A DNA stretch of 64,000 bases from Pseudomonadota bacterium (GTDB lineage Bacteria; Pseudomonadota; Gammaproteobacteria; Burkholderiales; Sulfuriferulaceae), in contig JAJYMO010000035.1 in NCBI GenBank assembly GCA_021786845.1, positions 1 through 64,000 of the forward strand, in the 5' to 3' direction. The position numbers and the translations under genes are program-made. A model generated the notes under the pieces. It saw only the letters and a program-made list of their open reading frames with translations. It was not told the DNA's origin and ran no database searches. Positions within the stretch are counted from its first letter, which is position 1; the number at the start of each line of letters is the position of its first letter. This document shows, one piece after another, positions 46,984-59,080 of this stretch.

Positions 46984-48011
46984 TGAGCTACTTTCAAGGG
47001 TTGTTGGGTGTGGCCTGGCCTGCAATTTGGGTATTGATAAAAGTGGTGGTGATTGTAGCGCCGTTGATGGTGGCCGTGGCTTATTTGACCTATGCCGAGC
47101 GCAAAGTGATCGGTTACATGCAAGTGCGTATCGGGCCAAACCGCGTGGGTTATAAAGGTTTGTTGCAACCCATTGCCGATGCGGTCAAGTTGTTAATGAA
47201 AGAAATCATTGTCCCATCGGGCGCTAACAAATATTTGTTTATTTTGGCACCTGTGCTGACCATTGCGCCAGCATTGGCGGCATGGGCGGTCATCCCGTTT
47301 TCACCCGAGCTGGTGTTGGCGAATGTGGATGCAGGTTTATTGTACATCCTGGCGATTACTTCCATGGGCGTCTATGGCGTGGTGGTTGCAGGTTGGGCGT
47401 CCAATTCAAAATACGCTTTTTTAGGCAGTTTGCGGTCGGCAGCGCAGATTGTTTCTTATGAAATTGCCATGGGATTTGCGTTGGTGGGCGTCCTGATGGC
47501 CGCACACAGTTTGAATTTGGTTCATATCGTTAATGCACAGCTGGGTGGCGTATTCCAATGGTATTGGTTACCACTGTTTCCCATGTTCATCGTATATTTA
47601 ATTTCCGGGCTGGCTGAAACCAACCGCGCACCGTTTGATGTGGCCGAAGGTGAGTCGGAAATCGTTGCCGGTTTTCACGTTGAATATTCCGGCATGGCGT
47701 TTGCCATATTTTTTCTGGCTGAATATGCCAATATGATTTTAATTGCGACGCTGACATCGCTGCTGTTTTTAGGCGGCTGGGATCCTTTATTTGATGTTGC
47801 GCCATTCACATGGCTACCCGGTATTTTTTGGCTATTGGGTAAAATTGGTTTTGTCCTGTTCCTGTTTCTCTGGTTTCGTGCAACGTTTCCCCGTTATCGT
47901 TATGATCAGATTATGCGTCTGGGTTGGAAAGTGTTTATTCCAGTTACGCTGGTTTGGTTGTTGCTGGTTGGCGCAGTCATGCAAACTCCGTTTGCGTTCT
48001 TGATTCATTGA
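46983..48011 (+). CDS. nuoH: NADH-quinone oxidoreductase subunit H
   Basis: [66 protein letters not shown]. Confidence 0.98.
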   Translation: MSYFQGLLGVAWPAIWVLIKVVVIVAPLMVAVAYLTYAERKVIGYMQVRIGPNRVGYKGLLQPIADAVKLLMKEIIVPSGANKYLFILAPVLTIAPALAAWAVIPFSPELVLANVDAGLLYILAITSMGVYGVVVAGWASNSKYAFLGSLRSAAQIVSYEIAMGFALVGVLMAAHSLNLVHIVNAQLGGVFQWYWLPLFPMFIVYLISGLAETNRAPFDVAEGESEIVAGFHVEYSGMAFAIFFLAEYANMILIATLTSLLFLGGWDPLFDVAPFTWLPGIFWLLGKIGFVLFLFLWFRATFPRYRYDQIMRLGWKVFIPVTLVWLLLVGAVMQTPFAFLIH

Positions 48012-48052
48012 TACAGCATGGCGGTTGCGATGTGGCGTTGGAGAGGTTTTAA

Positions 48053-48541
48053 ATGAAAGCGATTAAACAATTTTTTTCCAGTTTACTGCTGACAGAATTG
48101 TTACGGGGCATGCTGCTTACCGGGCGACACTTCTTTGCGCACAAGATTACTGTGCAATACCCTGATGAGAAAACACCCCAGTCGGTGCGTTTTCGCGGTT
48201 TGCATGCTTTGAGGCGTTATCCTAACGGTGAAGAACGTTGCATTGCGTGTAAATTGTGTGAGGCGGTGTGTCCAGCGATGGCGATTACGATTGAATCGGA
48301 GCAACGTGAGGATGGTTCGCGCCGAACTACGCGCTACGACATTGATTTAACCAAATGTATTTTTTGTGGGTTCTGTGAAGAATCGTGCCCGGTTGATTCA
48401 ATAGTAGAAACGCACATCTTTGATTACCACGGTGAACAGCGGGGTGATCTGTTTTATACCAAAGAGATGTTATTGGCTGTTGGGGACAAATACGAAGCTG
48501 AAATTGCGGCAGCACGAGCTGCCGATGCCAAATACCGCTAA
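48053..48541 (+). CDS. nuoI: NADH-quinone oxidoreductase subunit I
   Basis: Two 4Fe-4S motifs: [12 protein letters not shown] and [12 protein letters not shown]. Confidence 0.98.
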   Translation: MKAIKQFFSSLLLTELLRGMLLTGRHFFAHKITVQYPDEKTPQSVRFRGLHALRRYPNGEERCIACKLCEAVCPAMAITIESEQREDGSRRTTRYDIDLTKCIFCGFCEESCPVDSIVETHIFDYHGEQRGDLFYTKEMLLAVGDKYEAEIAAARAADAKYR

Positions 48542-48558
48542 ACACTGGGTGAAACCGT

Positions 48559-49185
48559 ATGAATTTTTTAACAATCGTATTTTATCTTTTTGCAGCCATT
48601 TTGCTGTTTGCCGCTTTTCGGGTGATCACCACCCGTAACCCGATTCAGGCAGCCCTGTTTTTGGTGTTGGCTTTTTTTAGCGCCGCAGGCCTGTGGCTCA
48701 CTTTGGAAGCGGAGTTTTTAGCGATTGCCCTGGTCATGGTGTATGTGGGGGCAGTGATGGTGTTGTTTCTGTTTGTCGTGATGATGCTGGACATTAACCT
48801 GGATCGACTGCGTGAAGGATTCTGGAGTTATTTACCCCTCGCAGGTTTTGTCGCCACGATGCTGGCATTAGAAATGGCGGTGGTGCTGGGCAGTCGTTCA
48901 TTTGGTTTGAGTATTGTTCCTGCGCCGTTGGCGCATGCGGCCAACTACAGCAACACCCGTGAATTGGGTCTTTTGTTGTATACCGAATATGTGTATCCGT
49001 TTGAGTTGGCGGCCGTGGTGCTGCTGGTGGCTATTGTGGCGGCTATTGCGTTGACGATGCGGCGGCGCAAGCACACGAAACATCAGGATCCGTCCAAACA
49101 GGTGAAGGTGAAGCGAGATCAACGGTTACGCGTGATCAATATGCCGTCTGAACGTGCTTCGTCGACCAAGATAAGTGGAGAATAG
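48559..49185 (+). CDS. nuoJ: NADH-quinone oxidoreductase subunit J
   Basis: NPIQAALFLVLAFFSAAGLWLTLEAEFLAIALVMVYVGAVMVLFLFVVMML. Confidence 0.97.
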   Translation: MNFLTIVFYLFAAILLFAAFRVITTRNPIQAALFLVLAFFSAAGLWLTLEAEFLAIALVMVYVGAVMVLFLFVVMMLDINLDRLREGFWSYLPLAGFVATMLALEMAVVLGSRSFGLSIVPAPLAHAANYSNTRELGLLLYTEYVYPFELAAVVLLVAIVAAIALTMRRRKHTKHQDPSKQVKVKRDQRLRVINMPSERASSTKISGE

Positions 49186-49188
49186 AAG

Positions 49189-49494
49189 ATGTTGTCATTG
49201 TCACATTATTTGATTCTGGGCGCGATATTGTTTTCAATCAGTGTGTTGGGGATTTTTCTTAACCGAAAAAATTTAATTATTCTGTTGATGGCGATTGAAT
49301 TGATGCTGCTGGCAGTCAACCTGAATTTTATTGCCTTTTCGCATTATTTAGGCGATGCGAGCGGACAAATTTTCGTGTTTTTTATCTTGACTGTGGCAGC
49401 AGCGGAGTCTGCGATTGGTTTGGCGATCCTGGTGGTGTTATTCCGTAAGTTGAACACCATTCATGTGGATGATTTGGATCAATTGCAGGGTTAA
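49189..49494 (+). CDS. nuoK: NADH-quinone oxidoreductase subunit K
   Basis: [41 protein letters not shown]. Confidence 0.98.
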   Translation: MLSLSHYLILGAILFSISVLGIFLNRKNLIILLMAIELMLLAVNLNFIAFSHYLGDASGQIFVFFILTVAAAESAIGLAILVVLFRKLNTIHVDDLDQLQG

Positions 49495-49545
49495 TCTCTC
49501 TATCAGCCATGAACATTAAAATGGTCGCGTCATCATAGGACAATT

Positions 49546-51582
49546 ATGCAAAATCTTTATTTGTTGGTCCCCCTCGCCCCTTTAGTGGGCGCCCTGGTAG
49601 CGGGTTTGTTTGGTTGGGCGATTGGCCGTACTTTGTCGCATTTAGTGACTATTTTAGGTGTGACAGTATCCTGTTGGGCGTCATGGCTTATTTTTCGCGA
49701 TGTTCAAGCCGGGCATGTTTACAATGGCGCACTATATACGTGGATGACAGTGGGAGATGTACATTTACAACTCGGATTTCTGATTGATTCATTAACGGCC
49801 ATGATGATGCTGGTGGTGACCTTCGTGTCGCTGATGGTGCATATCTATACCATTGGTTATATGCGCGATGACCCGGGTTATCAACGTTTCTTTAGTTATA
49901 TTTCCCTGTTTACGTTCTCCATGCTGATGCTGGTGATGTCCAATAATTTCCTGCAATTATTTTTTGGTTGGGAGGCGGTTGGCCTGGTTTCGTATTTGCT
50001 GATTGGTTTTTGGTATACCCGCCCCACGGCGATTTATGCCAATCTTAAGGCGTTTATGGTCAACCGCGTCGGTGATTTTGGTTTTGTGCTGGGTATTGCC
50101 CTGGTGCTGGCTCATTTTGGCACGCTGGATTATGCCGCCGTGTTTGCCCATGCGCCTGCGCTGGCCAATCAGACCATTTCCTTGTGGTCGGGAAACTCGA
50201 TTGCACTGATAACCGCTATTACGCTACTGCTGTTTATTGGTGCCATGGGAAAATCTGCACAAGTCCCCTTGCATGTCTGGCTACCCGATTCGATGGAAGG
50301 CCCCACGCCCATTTCAGCCTTGATTCACGCTGCGACCATGGTGACGGCGGGCATTTTTATGGTGGCGCGTATGTCACCATTGTTTGAGATGTCGCAACAC
50401 ACATTGTCATTTGTGCTGGTGATCGGTGCAATCACAGCCCTGTTTATGGGATTCCTTGGCATCATACAAAATGACATCAAGCGTGTCATTGCTTATTCAA
50501 CGCTTTCGCAGCTGGGTTATATGACTGTTGCCCTGGGCGCCTCGGCTTATCCAGTGGCCGTATTCCATTTGATGACGCATGCTTTTTTTAAAGCATTGTT
50601 GTTTCTTGCCGCAGGCTCGGTCATTATCGGGATGCATCATGAGCAGGATATTCGTCATATGGGGGGCTTGCGGAAATATATGCCGATTACCTGGTTGACC
50701 TTTTTAGTGGGTACGCTAGCACTCATCGGGACGCCTTTCTTCTCAGGGTTCTATTCTAAAGACAGTATTATTGACGCAGTGCATATTTCAATGGAGCAAG
50801 GCATGCCGGGCGCTGCATTCGCCTACTATTCAGTGGTTGCGGGTGTCTTCGTCACGGCATTTTATTCGTTCAGGCTGTATTTCCTGGTGTTCCATGGCAA
50901 GGAACGTTTTCTGCATGGGGTCGGTGCACATGCTGATGCTCACCATCACGCCGCTCACAATGAGGCACAGCCTCAAGAGGAGCATGAACATGATGCGCAT
51001 ACGTATGTACCGCATGAATCGCCGTGGGTGGTAACAATCCCGCTGATTTTACTTGCGATACCTTCAATGTTGATCGGTTATTTCACTATTCAACCCATGT
51101 TGTTTGGGTCTTATTTTAATGGCGCTATTTTGATCAATTCCACCCTGCACCCTGCCATGACAATATTGGGCGAGGAGTTTCATGGCGCAGGCAACATGGC
51201 CATCCACAGCTTGACCTCCTTACCTCTGTTCCTCGCCTTGGCGGGTGTGGTTTTGTCATGGTTTTTCTATATGAAGCGGCCGGATATTCCGGCAATGCTG
51301 CAAAAGCGATTCCACATTATTTACCGTGTACTGGAAAACAAGTATGGTTTTGATGAATTTAACGATTGGTTCTTCTCCGGTGGTGCGCGTGCCTTGGGGC
51401 GACAATTGTGGCAAATCGGTGATGTGCGTCTGATTGATGGGTTTTTTGTTAACGGCACGGCTAATTTGGTGGGATGGATGTCCACACAGATACGTCGCTG
51501 GCAATCAGGCTATATTTATCATTATGCCTTTGCGATGATTTTTGGTGCTTTTGCGTTAGTCACGTGGTTTGTATATGGATGA
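49546..51582 (+). CDS. nuoL: NADH-quinone oxidoreductase subunit L
   Basis: FFGWEAVGLVSYLLIGFWYTRP; GKSAQVPLHVWLPDSMEGPTPISALIHAATMVTAGIF. Confidence 0.98.
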   Translation: MQNLYLLVPLAPLVGALVAGLFGWAIGRTLSHLVTILGVTVSCWASWLIFRDVQAGHVYNGALYTWMTVGDVHLQLGFLIDSLTAMMMLVVTFVSLMVHIYTIGYMRDDPGYQRFFSYISLFTFSMLMLVMSNNFLQLFFGWEAVGLVSYLLIGFWYTRPTAIYANLKAFMVNRVGDFGFVLGIALVLAHFGTLDYAAVFAHAPALANQTISLWSGNSIALITAITLLLFIGAMGKSAQVPLHVWLPDSMEGPTPISALIHAATMVTAGIFMVARMSPLFEMSQHTLSFVLVIGAITALFMGFLGIIQNDIKRVIAYSTLSQLGYMTVALGASAYPVAVFHLMTHAFFKALLFLAAGSVIIGMHHEQDIRHMGGLRKYMPITWLTFLVGTLALIGTPFFSGFYSKDSIIDAVHISMEQGMPGAAFAYYSVVAGVFVTAFYSFRLYFLVFHGKERFLHGVGAHADAHHHAAHNEAQPQEEHEHDAHTYVPHESPWVVTIPLILLAIPSMLIGYFTIQPMLFGSYFNGAILINSTLHPAMTILGEEFHGAGNMAIHSLTSLPLFLALAGVVLSWFFYMKRPDIPAMLQKRFHIIYRVLENKYGFDEFNDWFFSGGARALGRQLWQIGDVRLIDGFFVNGTANLVGWMSTQIRRWQSGYIYHYAFAMIFGAFALVTWFVYG

Positions 51583-51829
51583 AACTGGACTGAAACAGGT
51601 TTGTATATCGCGTTGACAAGATGCGATGAGGTTTCCTTGAATTGGGTTTGTGTATGGTCGAATGATTTTGTGTCATGTCGCGAGTGCAGATTCGATGAAG
51701 TGTAAAAATGGTAAGAAACAGGGGTATGCAACCAGTACACAGTGATTTTAAGCTGTTTTTTAACAAAACATGAGTCAGTGTGCTGGTCGTGCAGTGGTCT
51801 CGATGTGAATATCAATGAATAGGGAAGTT

Positions 51830-53317
51830 ATGTTAGCGGGATACCCCATATTAAGTTTGGTGATCTGGTTGCCAATTATTTCAGGTGTTTTGGTGTTGGC
51901 CACTGGCTCTGACCGCAACGCGCCGTTGGCACGTATTTTGGCTTTAGTGGGTGCATCGGTCAGTTTTGCGGTGACTTGGCCTTTGTGGCGCTGGTTCGAT
52001 ACCCAGACGGCCAATATGCAATTTTCGGAATTTTCAAGCTGGATTCCGTCGTTCAACATCAATTATCATCTGGGTGTGGATGGCATTTCCATGCCATTGA
52101 TACTGCTTAACAGTTTTATGACCGTACTTGTGGTGTTGGCTGGTTGGCGTGTGATTCAAAATAAAGTGTCGCAATACATGGCAGCATTCCTGATTATGTC
52201 GGGTTTGATCAACGGTGTGTTCGCTGCGCTGGATGCGATGTTGTTTTATGTCTTCTTTGAAGCCATGTTGATCCCCTTGTTTTTGGTTATTGGTATCTGG
52301 GGCGGGCCCCGGCGCGTTTACGCGGCCATCAAGTTTTTTCTTTATACCCTGATGGGTTCGTTATTGATGCTGGTGGCATTTATTTATTTGTACTTTCAGG
52401 CCAACGGCAGTTTTGAAATTCTCGCTTTTCAGGCGTTACCCTTAACAATGTCTGTACAAATTATGTTGTTTATGGCTTTTTTCATGGCATTTGCCGTGAA
52501 AGTGCCCATGTGGCCGGTGCATACGTGGTTGCCTGATGCGCACGTAGAAGCCCCCACAGGCGGTTCGGTCATTCTGGCGGCGATTACCCTGAAAATTGGC
52601 GCCTATGGGTTTCTGCGGTTTAACTTGCCCATCACACCCGATGCCAGCCACTACCTGACGGGATTTATCGTTACCTTGTCATTGATTGCTGTGGTTTATA
52701 TCGGTCTTGTGGCGTTGGTGCAGGGCGACATGAAAAAATTGATCGCCTATTCATCTATTTCACACATGGGCTTTGTGACGCTGGGTATTTTCATGTTTAA
52801 TTCCATTGGAATGGAAGGCGCTTTGGTCCAGATGATTTCTCACGGCTTCGTGTCTGCGGCCATGTTTCTGGGTGTTGGCGTGATGTATGACCGACTGCAT
52901 TCACGTCAGATTTCCGATTATGGTGGTCTGGCCAAAAATATGCCTGTATTTGCCGGTCTTTTAATGCTGTTTTCGATGGCCAATTCCGGTTTGCCAGGAA
53001 CCAGCGGCTTCGTAGGAGAATTCATGGTGATTATGGGGACCATGCAAGTGAATTTCTGGTATGCCTTCCTTGCTGCCAGTACGCTCATTTGGGGTGCGGC
53101 CTATACATTGTGGATGTACAAGCGGGTGATATTCGGTGCTGTAACGCGCAAAGAAGTGGCACAGATGAAGGATGTGGTACCCCGGGAGTTTGTGATCCTG
53201 GGCGTTCTGGCTTTACTGGTGCTGGCGATGGGTGTGTACCCCAGACCCTTAACAGAAGTGATACACAGTTCAGTCAGCAATCTGCTCGCGCATGTTGCGC
53301 AAAGCAAGTTGCCTTAA
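51830..53317 (+). CDS. nuoM: NADH-quinone oxidoreductase subunit M
   Basis: [44 protein letters not shown]. Confidence 0.98.
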   Translation: MLAGYPILSLVIWLPIISGVLVLATGSDRNAPLARILALVGASVSFAVTWPLWRWFDTQTANMQFSEFSSWIPSFNINYHLGVDGISMPLILLNSFMTVLVVLAGWRVIQNKVSQYMAAFLIMSGLINGVFAALDAMLFYVFFEAMLIPLFLVIGIWGGPRRVYAAIKFFLYTLMGSLLMLVAFIYLYFQANGSFEILAFQALPLTMSVQIMLFMAFFMAFAVKVPMWPVHTWLPDAHVEAPTGGSVILAAITLKIGAYGFLRFNLPITPDASHYLTGFIVTLSLIAVVYIGLVALVQGDMKKLIAYSSISHMGFVTLGIFMFNSIGMEGALVQMISHGFVSAAMFLGVGVMYDRLHSRQISDYGGLAKNMPVFAGLLMLFSMANSGLPGTSGFVGEFMVIMGTMQVNFWYAFLAASTLIWGAAYTLWMYKRVIFGAVTRKEVAQMKDVVPREFVILGVLALLVLAMGVYPRPLTEVIHSSVSNLLAHVAQSKLP

Positions 53318-53346
53318 CCATAAAGCTTAACCATAAAGGGATACGC

Positions 53347-54792
53347 ATGAATTTCGGAATGAGTGATCTGATGCCGATGTTGCCGGAGATTTTTTTGTTG
53401 GCAGCCACTTGCGCCATATTGATTACAGACTTGTTTATTTCCGACCAACGCCGGTTTTTGACTTATCTGCTGAGCCTGCTAACGCTGGCAATTTGTGGGT
53501 GGCTGACTTTCTCTACTGCCACGGGGATAACAGCCTACACCATGCATGGGATGTTTATTGATGACCTGTTGTCCGATACGCTGAAATTATTCCTGTACAT
53601 TACCGTTGCCGTGGTGCTGGTCTATTCGCGCGAATATTTGCATCTTCGCGGGTTGTTCCGGGGGGAATTTTTTGTGCTGGTGTTGTTTGCAACGCTGGGT
53701 ATGATGGTCATGATTTCCGGTGGAAATTTCATCACGTTATACATGGGACTGGAATTGTTGAGTTTGTCTTTGTACGCGTTAGTTGCCATGCAACGTGAAT
53801 CTGCGCTGGCCGTTGAAGCCGCAATGAAATACTTTATTTTAGGGGCGCTGGCATCAGGCATGCTGCTGTATGGTATGTCGATGGTGTATGGCGCTACAGG
53901 CAGTTTAGACATTAACCATATTGGGTTGTTACTACAAATGGGCGTCGCGAACCCCGCTGTGCTGGTGTTGGGTCTGGTCTTTATTGTCGCAGGTGTTGCG
54001 TTTAAGCTGGGTGTGGCACCTTTTCACATGTGGATACCTGATGTTTATCAAGGTGCACCGACTGCAGTGACTTTGTTTGTGGGTACTGCCACCAAATTAG
54101 CCGCCTTTGCTTTCGCCATCCGCTTGTTAGCGCAAGGCTTACAGGCGTTTTCTGCAGATTGGCAACAAATGCTGGCCATTATGGCGATACTGTCTTTGGC
54201 AATCGGGAATGTCACCGCGATTGCACAGACCAATTTAAAACGTATGTTGGCCTATTCAACCGTCGCTCACATGGGTTTTCTGTTGTTGGGTATTCTGTCA
54301 GCGGATGTCGCTGGCTACAGTGCCGCCCTGTTTTATGTGGTGTCTTATGTGATCACGGGTTTGGCTGCGTTCGGTATGATCATGCTCTTGTCCCGGCACG
54401 GGTTTGAGGCGGAAAATCTGGATGATTTGAAGGGCTTGAATCAACGTAATCCCTGGTATGCTTTTCTGATGTTGCTGGTCATGTTTTCCCTGGCGGGCGT
54501 ACCTCCGACAATTGGTTTTTACGCTAAACTGGCTGTGTTACAGTCGTTGGTGAGCACAGGTCATACCGGTTTGGCCGTTGTTGCAGTGGTATTTTCCCTG
54601 ATTGGCGCATTCTACTATTTGCGTGTCGTGCGTTTGATGTATTTTGATAAAGCAGAAGATACCCATCCGATTACACCCTCATTTGATTTCAAAATATTGA
54701 TGAGTGTAAATGGGTTGGCCGTGCTGGCATTGGGTATCATGCCTCAACCGTTAATGGCGATGTGTTTATATGCCGTGGAGCAATCTTTATGA
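53347..54792 (+). CDS. nuoN: NADH-quinone oxidoreductase subunit N
   Basis: [36 protein letters not shown]. Confidence 0.98.
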   Translation: MNFGMSDLMPMLPEIFLLAATCAILITDLFISDQRRFLTYLLSLLTLAICGWLTFSTATGITAYTMHGMFIDDLLSDTLKLFLYITVAVVLVYSREYLHLRGLFRGEFFVLVLFATLGMMVMISGGNFITLYMGLELLSLSLYALVAMQRESALAVEAAMKYFILGALASGMLLYGMSMVYGATGSLDINHIGLLLQMGVANPAVLVLGLVFIVAGVAFKLGVAPFHMWIPDVYQGAPTAVTLFVGTATKLAAFAFAIRLLAQGLQAFSADWQQMLAIMAILSLAIGNVTAIAQTNLKRMLAYSTVAHMGFLLLGILSADVAGYSAALFYVVSYVITGLAAFGMIMLLSRHGFEAENLDDLKGLNQRNPWYAFLMLLVMFSLAGVPPTIGFYAKLAVLQSLVSTGHTGLAVVAVVFSLIGAFYYLRVVRLMYFDKAEDTHPITPSFDFKILMSVNGLAVLALGIMPQPLMAMCLYAVEQSL

Positions 54793-55082
54793 ATAGTGCA
54801 GTGGCGGCCGTCCTGATTTTGGCATTGTTGGCAGCGAATTTACCCTTTGCCAACGAACGCCTGTTTAGCATATTCGCTTTGAAAACACCCAGCAAAGCCT
54901 TTGGTTGGCGTTTGGTGGAATTGATGGTGAATTATGCCCTGGTGGGCGTCATCGCTTACCTGCTGGAACAGAAAATTGAACCCGTTCATCATCAGGATTG
55001 GGAGTTTTATGCCGTCACAGCTTGCATGTTTTTGGTGTTGGCTGCGCCGGGGTTTGTGTATCGTTTTCTTTGGAAGCCATGA
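54789..55082 (+). CDS. DUF2818-like membrane protein
   Basis: [29 protein letters not shown], overlapping the nuoN 3' end. Confidence 0.85.
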   Translation: MNSAVAAVLILALLAANLPFANERLFSIFALKTPSKAFGWRLVELMVNYALVGVIAYLLEQKIEPVHHQDWEFYAVTACMFLVLAAPGFVYRFLWKP

Positions 55083-55127
55083 ATTTTTGCTCGTAACGGC
55101 AGGTTGCATAACATGTGCTGAGCCGAT

Positions 55128-56219
55128 TCAATCCGGTGATATGTTGTAATGGAATAAACCAAAAACGCAACTGTAATCGAGCGGTTGGTGAACATTGTCA
55201 ATGCAGGTAATTTCTCCATTGCCATAGAACCCGATAAAAGGCATATTGGGATGACATTGTTTCATAATGCGCAGGTCACGGTCATCCCCATTGTAAAAGC
55301 CGGGCCCTCGACCGGAAGAACTCACCATAATACCAAAATCGGGCGCGTGCGCCAATTGGCTACCGACCTGGTTAATGGCGGAGCGCATGCCTGATTCAGC
55401 GGCCAGGGGTTGACGCAATGCCCAAAACAGGCGTGATCCCAGAGGGAGTTGAGAGGCCAGCGTGACAGAAGCCGTTTCGGAATGGGTGGCGATGATGGGG
55501 ATTAACCGGTAGCGACCTTCTGCGATGGCATTCTCGGGTTCTCCCTGAATTTCTGCGGCCATGAGGCGGTGCAAGGGAATGTGGTCAAATTCGCGGGCCT
55601 CCAGTGGCAGTTCGCGTAGCAGGGTATGCAAAGCGGGTTTCCCGTTCAGGCCGCTCAGTTCATAGCCGTGAATGCCAGTAATCGCGGCGGGAGGCGTGAG
55701 TGCCCTGATCCCGCGTGAAACACCCATTCTTCCTGTACAAGCTTCTATGCGCATTTCACTGTGCCCTGCTGTGCAGACTTTCCCATTTTGCCAAACTTTG
55801 TGGGACCCATATCCGGTGGCATCGCCTGAAATGCCGCCAAAGCATTGACTGGTTATACTCATCCCCAGTTTTTGGATGGCGTTGGGCGCGGCCAAGGTCA
55901 ATAACAAATCGTTGCTGGCATGCGAAGGAACTAATTTTTGTGGATCGGAAAACACCATTGCGGCGGCAGCAGGTGCATCCAGCACCCACGTTTCCTCGGT
56001 GAAAATGCCCGTGGCGCTGCAACCAGTGACTTGCATGCATTGACTTTGACGTGATGCAGCCAGTAATGCAGGACGCGGGTCATGGGCGAACGCATCGCTT
56101 AAAAACAATAATACACTGGTGGCATGAGAAATATTCAAACGCGTCATGGCCTGTGTCACCGCTTGCGCGGCGAGGGCCGGATCTGCTGTTTTCCCTGTGG
56201 CCAAACCGGTAGCAATCAT
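55128..56219 (-). CDS. FIST-domain signal transduction protein
   Basis: FIST N/FIST C-like motifs: GCSATGIFTEETW, CHPNMPFIGFYGNGEI...CVFGLF. Confidence 0.8.
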   Translation of the reverse strand: MIATGLATGKTADPALAAQAVTQAMTRLNISHATSVLLFLSDAFAHDPRPALLAASRQSQCMQVTGCSATGIFTEETWVLDAPAAAAMVFSDPQKLVPSHASNDLLLTLAAPNAIQKLGMSITSQCFGGISGDATGYGSHKVWQNGKVCTAGHSEMRIEACTGRMGVSRGIRALTPPAAITGIHGYELSGLNGKPALHTLLRELPLEAREFDHIPLHRLMAAEIQGEPENAIAEGRYRLIPIIATHSETASVTLASQLPLGSRLFWALRQPLAAESGMRSAINQVGSQLAHAPDFGIMVSSSGRGPGFYNGDDRDLRIMKQCHPNMPFIGFYGNGEITCIDNVHQPLDYSCVFGLFHYNISPD

Positions 56220-56350
56220 CCTGGAAACGTCAATTCAACGCGTCGTGTATTTGGCAATCGGGTGAACAGTGAAGTCATGGAGAGATTGTTTAATCGCATA
56301 ATATTACCTTGTCTGACGAGCGGTCAACTGCCGTTTCCGGGAACGTGTGT

Positions 56351-57037
56351 TTATTTTACTGGAATGACCTTGTCCAGCCATTGACATAAATCGGCGATTA
56401 AACAGGCTTCACATTGCGGTTTGCGTGCTGTACAAGTGTAGCGGCCATGCAGAATCAGCCAGTGATGAGCATGTTGCAGGTATTCATTTGGGATGATTTT
56501 CATCAGCGCTTGCTCGACCTGTTTGACGTTTTTTCCTGGCCCCATACCGGTTCGATTGGCGACGCGAAAAATATGGGTGTCAACCGCCATGACAGGCAGG
56601 CCAAAAGCCGTATTCAATACCACATTTGCTGTTTTACGTCCCACACCGGGCAGCGCTTCGAGTGCATCGCGATCACCGGGGACCGTGCTGTGATGGAGCG
56701 TAATCAGTTGCTCACAAGTGGCCAGCACATGTCGCGCCTTGGTTTTGTACAGGCCAATACGCTGTATGCTCGATTCCACTCCACCCACCCCCAAAGTGAG
56801 CATGGCTTCGGGGGTGGGTGCGAGACGAAACAACTCGCGCGTAGCCAGATTAACACTTTTATCTGTGGCTTGCGCCGACAGCATGACAGCGATCAATAGT
56901 TCAAAATTGCTGGTGTAAAGCAATTCGGTTTTCGGGTAGGGGTTAATCGCCGCGAAGCGTGTAAATACCGCGCGGCAAGTGGATTCAAGCAAGAAAAAAG
57001 GCCCTGGATTTACTGGATTTAGAAGTGGCGAAACCAA
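56351..57037 (-). CDS. nth: Endonuclease III (start probably downstream, about 56990)
   Basis: LPGVGRKTANVVLNTAFGLPVMAVDTHIFRVANRTG; C-terminal C-X6-C-X2-C-X5-C iron-sulfur motif. Confidence 0.96.
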   Translation of the reverse strand: MVSPLLNPVNPGPFFLLESTCRAVFTRFAAINPYPKTELLYTSNFELLIAVMLSAQATDKSVNLATRELFRLAPTPEAMLTLGVGGVESSIQRIGLYKTKARHVLATCEQLITLHHSTVPGDRDALEALPGVGRKTANVVLNTAFGLPVMAVDTHIFRVANRTGMGPGKNVKQVEQALMKIIPNEYLQHAHHWLILHGRYTCTARKPQCEACLIADLCQWLDKVIPVK

Positions 57038-57435
57038 CCCACTTCAGGATGAGGTTCCCGAGGCGAGCTTTTGGCTTGAGTTTCCAATTCGTGCAGCATA
57101 TGGTGATGGGCTTCATCTAATTCATGCATCTGATCAGGGGTCAACTTGGGAAATAAAGAACCTTTGATGAAGCCACCCAAGTCAATCAGACTGGTTGTCC
57201 AAGTACCTTGATGTAAATGAAAATCGTGATGTGAATGCTGACCATACGGATAAGAGGAAAATTCAAGACCTTTGGTCGTGCGCAGGTCGGCATCGGCCAG
57301 TACGATTTTTTTTGCCCAGTCATACCACCATTTGTAATAAGTTTCCTGCAGGGCCAGATTTAAACCATAACGATCATAGAAGGCGGTAACGTTACCGCGA
57401 TTGGTGTTGCCACTGAATGGAAAGTGCCCAGCCAT
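57019..57435 (-). CDS. Hypothetical protein, His-rich C-terminal half
   Basis: 138-aa ORF with coding-like composition: ETYYKWWYDWAKKI..., GQHSHHDFHLHQGTW..., DEAHHHMLHELE; no family recognised. Confidence 0.6.
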   Translation of the reverse strand: MAGHFPFSGNTNRGNVTAFYDRYGLNLALQETYYKWWYDWAKKIVLADADLRTTKGLEFSSYPYGQHSHHDFHLHQGTWTTSLIDLGGFIKGSLFPKLTPDQMHELDEAHHHMLHELETQAKSSPREPHPEVGWFRHF

Positions 57436-57615
57436 GTCCTCATCCTTATAAAAGTGATTTTGAAATGGTGAATTCTAGCGTGATTTTGGCTGTTTGCCTA
57501 TGATTCGCTCAAGAGGGTGCAACAGGTGTGATTTATTGGTGAAGTCAGGTTGGCCGGAAGATGAGAAATTTGTGTATAATTATTAGCTAAATGGTTGGAT
57601 AGGATGAGAGAATTG

Positions 57616-59019
57616 ATGAGTGGACAAACCTTGTACGATAAACTTTGGCAATCGCATCTGGTACACAGTGAACCGGATGGCTCTGCATTGCTGTATATCG
57701 ATCGTCATTTGGTGCATGAGGTGACCAGCCCGCAAGCGTTTGAGGGCTTGCGTCTGGCGGGACGCAAGGTGTGGCGTGCAACCAGTGCGGTCGCAGTGCC
57801 GGATCACAATGTGCCCACGCTTAACCGTGAGCAAGGAATTACCGATGCGGTATCACGGCTTCAAGTGGAGACACTGGACCGCAATTGCGCAGAATTTGGA
57901 ATTGTGGAATATGGGATGAATGATGTGCGTCAAGGCATCGTTCATGTGATCGGTCCGGAACAGGGGTTGACTTTGCCGGGCATGACAGTGGTGTGCGGCG
58001 ATTCTCATACCAGCACGCATGGTGCGTTTGGTGCCCTGGCTTTTGGTATAGGCACTTCGGAGGTTGAGCATGTTTTGGCCACCCAATGTTTGGTGGCGCG
58101 GAAGTCGCGCAGTATGCGCGTGTGGGTGAAAGGCCGGTTGGGCGTTGGCGTAACGGCCAAGGATTTGGCGCTAGCCATTATCGGTCAGCTGGGCACTGCA
58201 GGCGGGACTGGCTATGCAATTGAATTTGCGGGGCCAGCAGTCAGCGCATTGTCCCTGGAAGGCCGCATGACACTCTGCAATATGGCCATTGAAGCCGGTG
58301 CGCGTGCGGGTATGGTTGCCGTGGATCAAGCCACCCTGGATTATGTGCGAGGCCGTCCTGCGGCACCGACTGGATCAGTGTGGGAACAGGCAGAGGCGTG
58401 GTGGCGGACTTTGGTTTCAGATGAAGATGCGCAATTTGATTGTGAAGTAACCGTGAATGGGAGTGATGTTGTTCCTCAGGTCACATGGGGTACTTCGCCT
58501 GAAATGGTGGTGGGGGTGACCGGTGCAGTGCCTGACCCTGATGACATGTCTGACGCAGTGAAGCGATCGGATGGACAGCGTGCGTTAAATTATATGGGAC
58601 TGACTGCCCACACGCCAATCACGGCAATTGCAGTGGATAAAGTGTTCATCGGTTCATGTACCAATTCCCGAATTGAGGATCTGCGTGCGGCGGCTGCCGT
58701 GCTGAAGGGGCGGCACAAGGCGGCTTCCGTTAAATTGGCCATGGTGGTGCCGGGTTCGGGTTTGATTAAACGGCAGGCTGAAGCGGAGGGTCTGGATAAA
58801 TTATTTTTGGCGGCAGGTTTTGAGTGGCGCGAACCAGGCTGCTCGATGTGTTTGGCGATGAATGCCGACCGTCTGGAGCCTGGCGAACGGTGCGCGGCCA
58901 CCTCAAACCGTAATTTTGAGGGGCGGCAAGGTGCAGGTGGGCGAACACATCTGGTGAGCCCTGCGATGGCGGCTGCTGCTGCATTGGCAGGGCATTTTGT
59001 GGACGTACGTGATTTTTAG
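57616..59019 (+). CDS. leuC: 3-isopropylmalate dehydratase large subunit
   Basis: [55 protein letters not shown]. Confidence 0.98.
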   Translation: MSGQTLYDKLWQSHLVHSEPDGSALLYIDRHLVHEVTSPQAFEGLRLAGRKVWRATSAVAVPDHNVPTLNREQGITDAVSRLQVETLDRNCAEFGIVEYGMNDVRQGIVHVIGPEQGLTLPGMTVVCGDSHTSTHGAFGALAFGIGTSEVEHVLATQCLVARKSRSMRVWVKGRLGVGVTAKDLALAIIGQLGTAGGTGYAIEFAGPAVSALSLEGRMTLCNMAIEAGARAGMVAVDQATLDYVRGRPAAPTGSVWEQAEAWWRTLVSDEDAQFDCEVTVNGSDVVPQVTWGTSPEMVVGVTGAVPDPDDMSDAVKRSDGQRALNYMGLTAHTPITAIAVDKVFIGSCTNSRIEDLRAAAAVLKGRHKAASVKLAMVVPGSGLIKRQAEAEGLDKLFLAAGFEWREPGCSMCLAMNADRLEPGERCAATSNRNFEGRQGAGGRTHLVSPAMAAAAALAGHFVDVRDF

Positions 59020-59056
59020 AGGCGGCAAATGATTCATTCAAATGATCCATTAGCCC

Positions 59057-59080
59057 CGTCATTTCTGCACGGGAATGACG
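59057..59080. repeat. Short palindromic repeat in the leuC-leuD gap
   Basis: CGTCATTTCTGCACGGGAATGACG; imperfect hairpin with CGTCATT/AATGACG arms. Confidence 0.5.

Noticed and set aside
40036-54792. nuo cluster as unusual
   Set aside because: Complete 14-subunit nuoA-N in standard order; no extra or missing subunits.
55128-57435. FIST protein, nth and His-rich ORF as a linked signalling/defence unit
   Set aside because: Nothing in the sequence (fusion, overlap with FIST, shared regulation) supports functional linkage; adjacency alone is insufficient.
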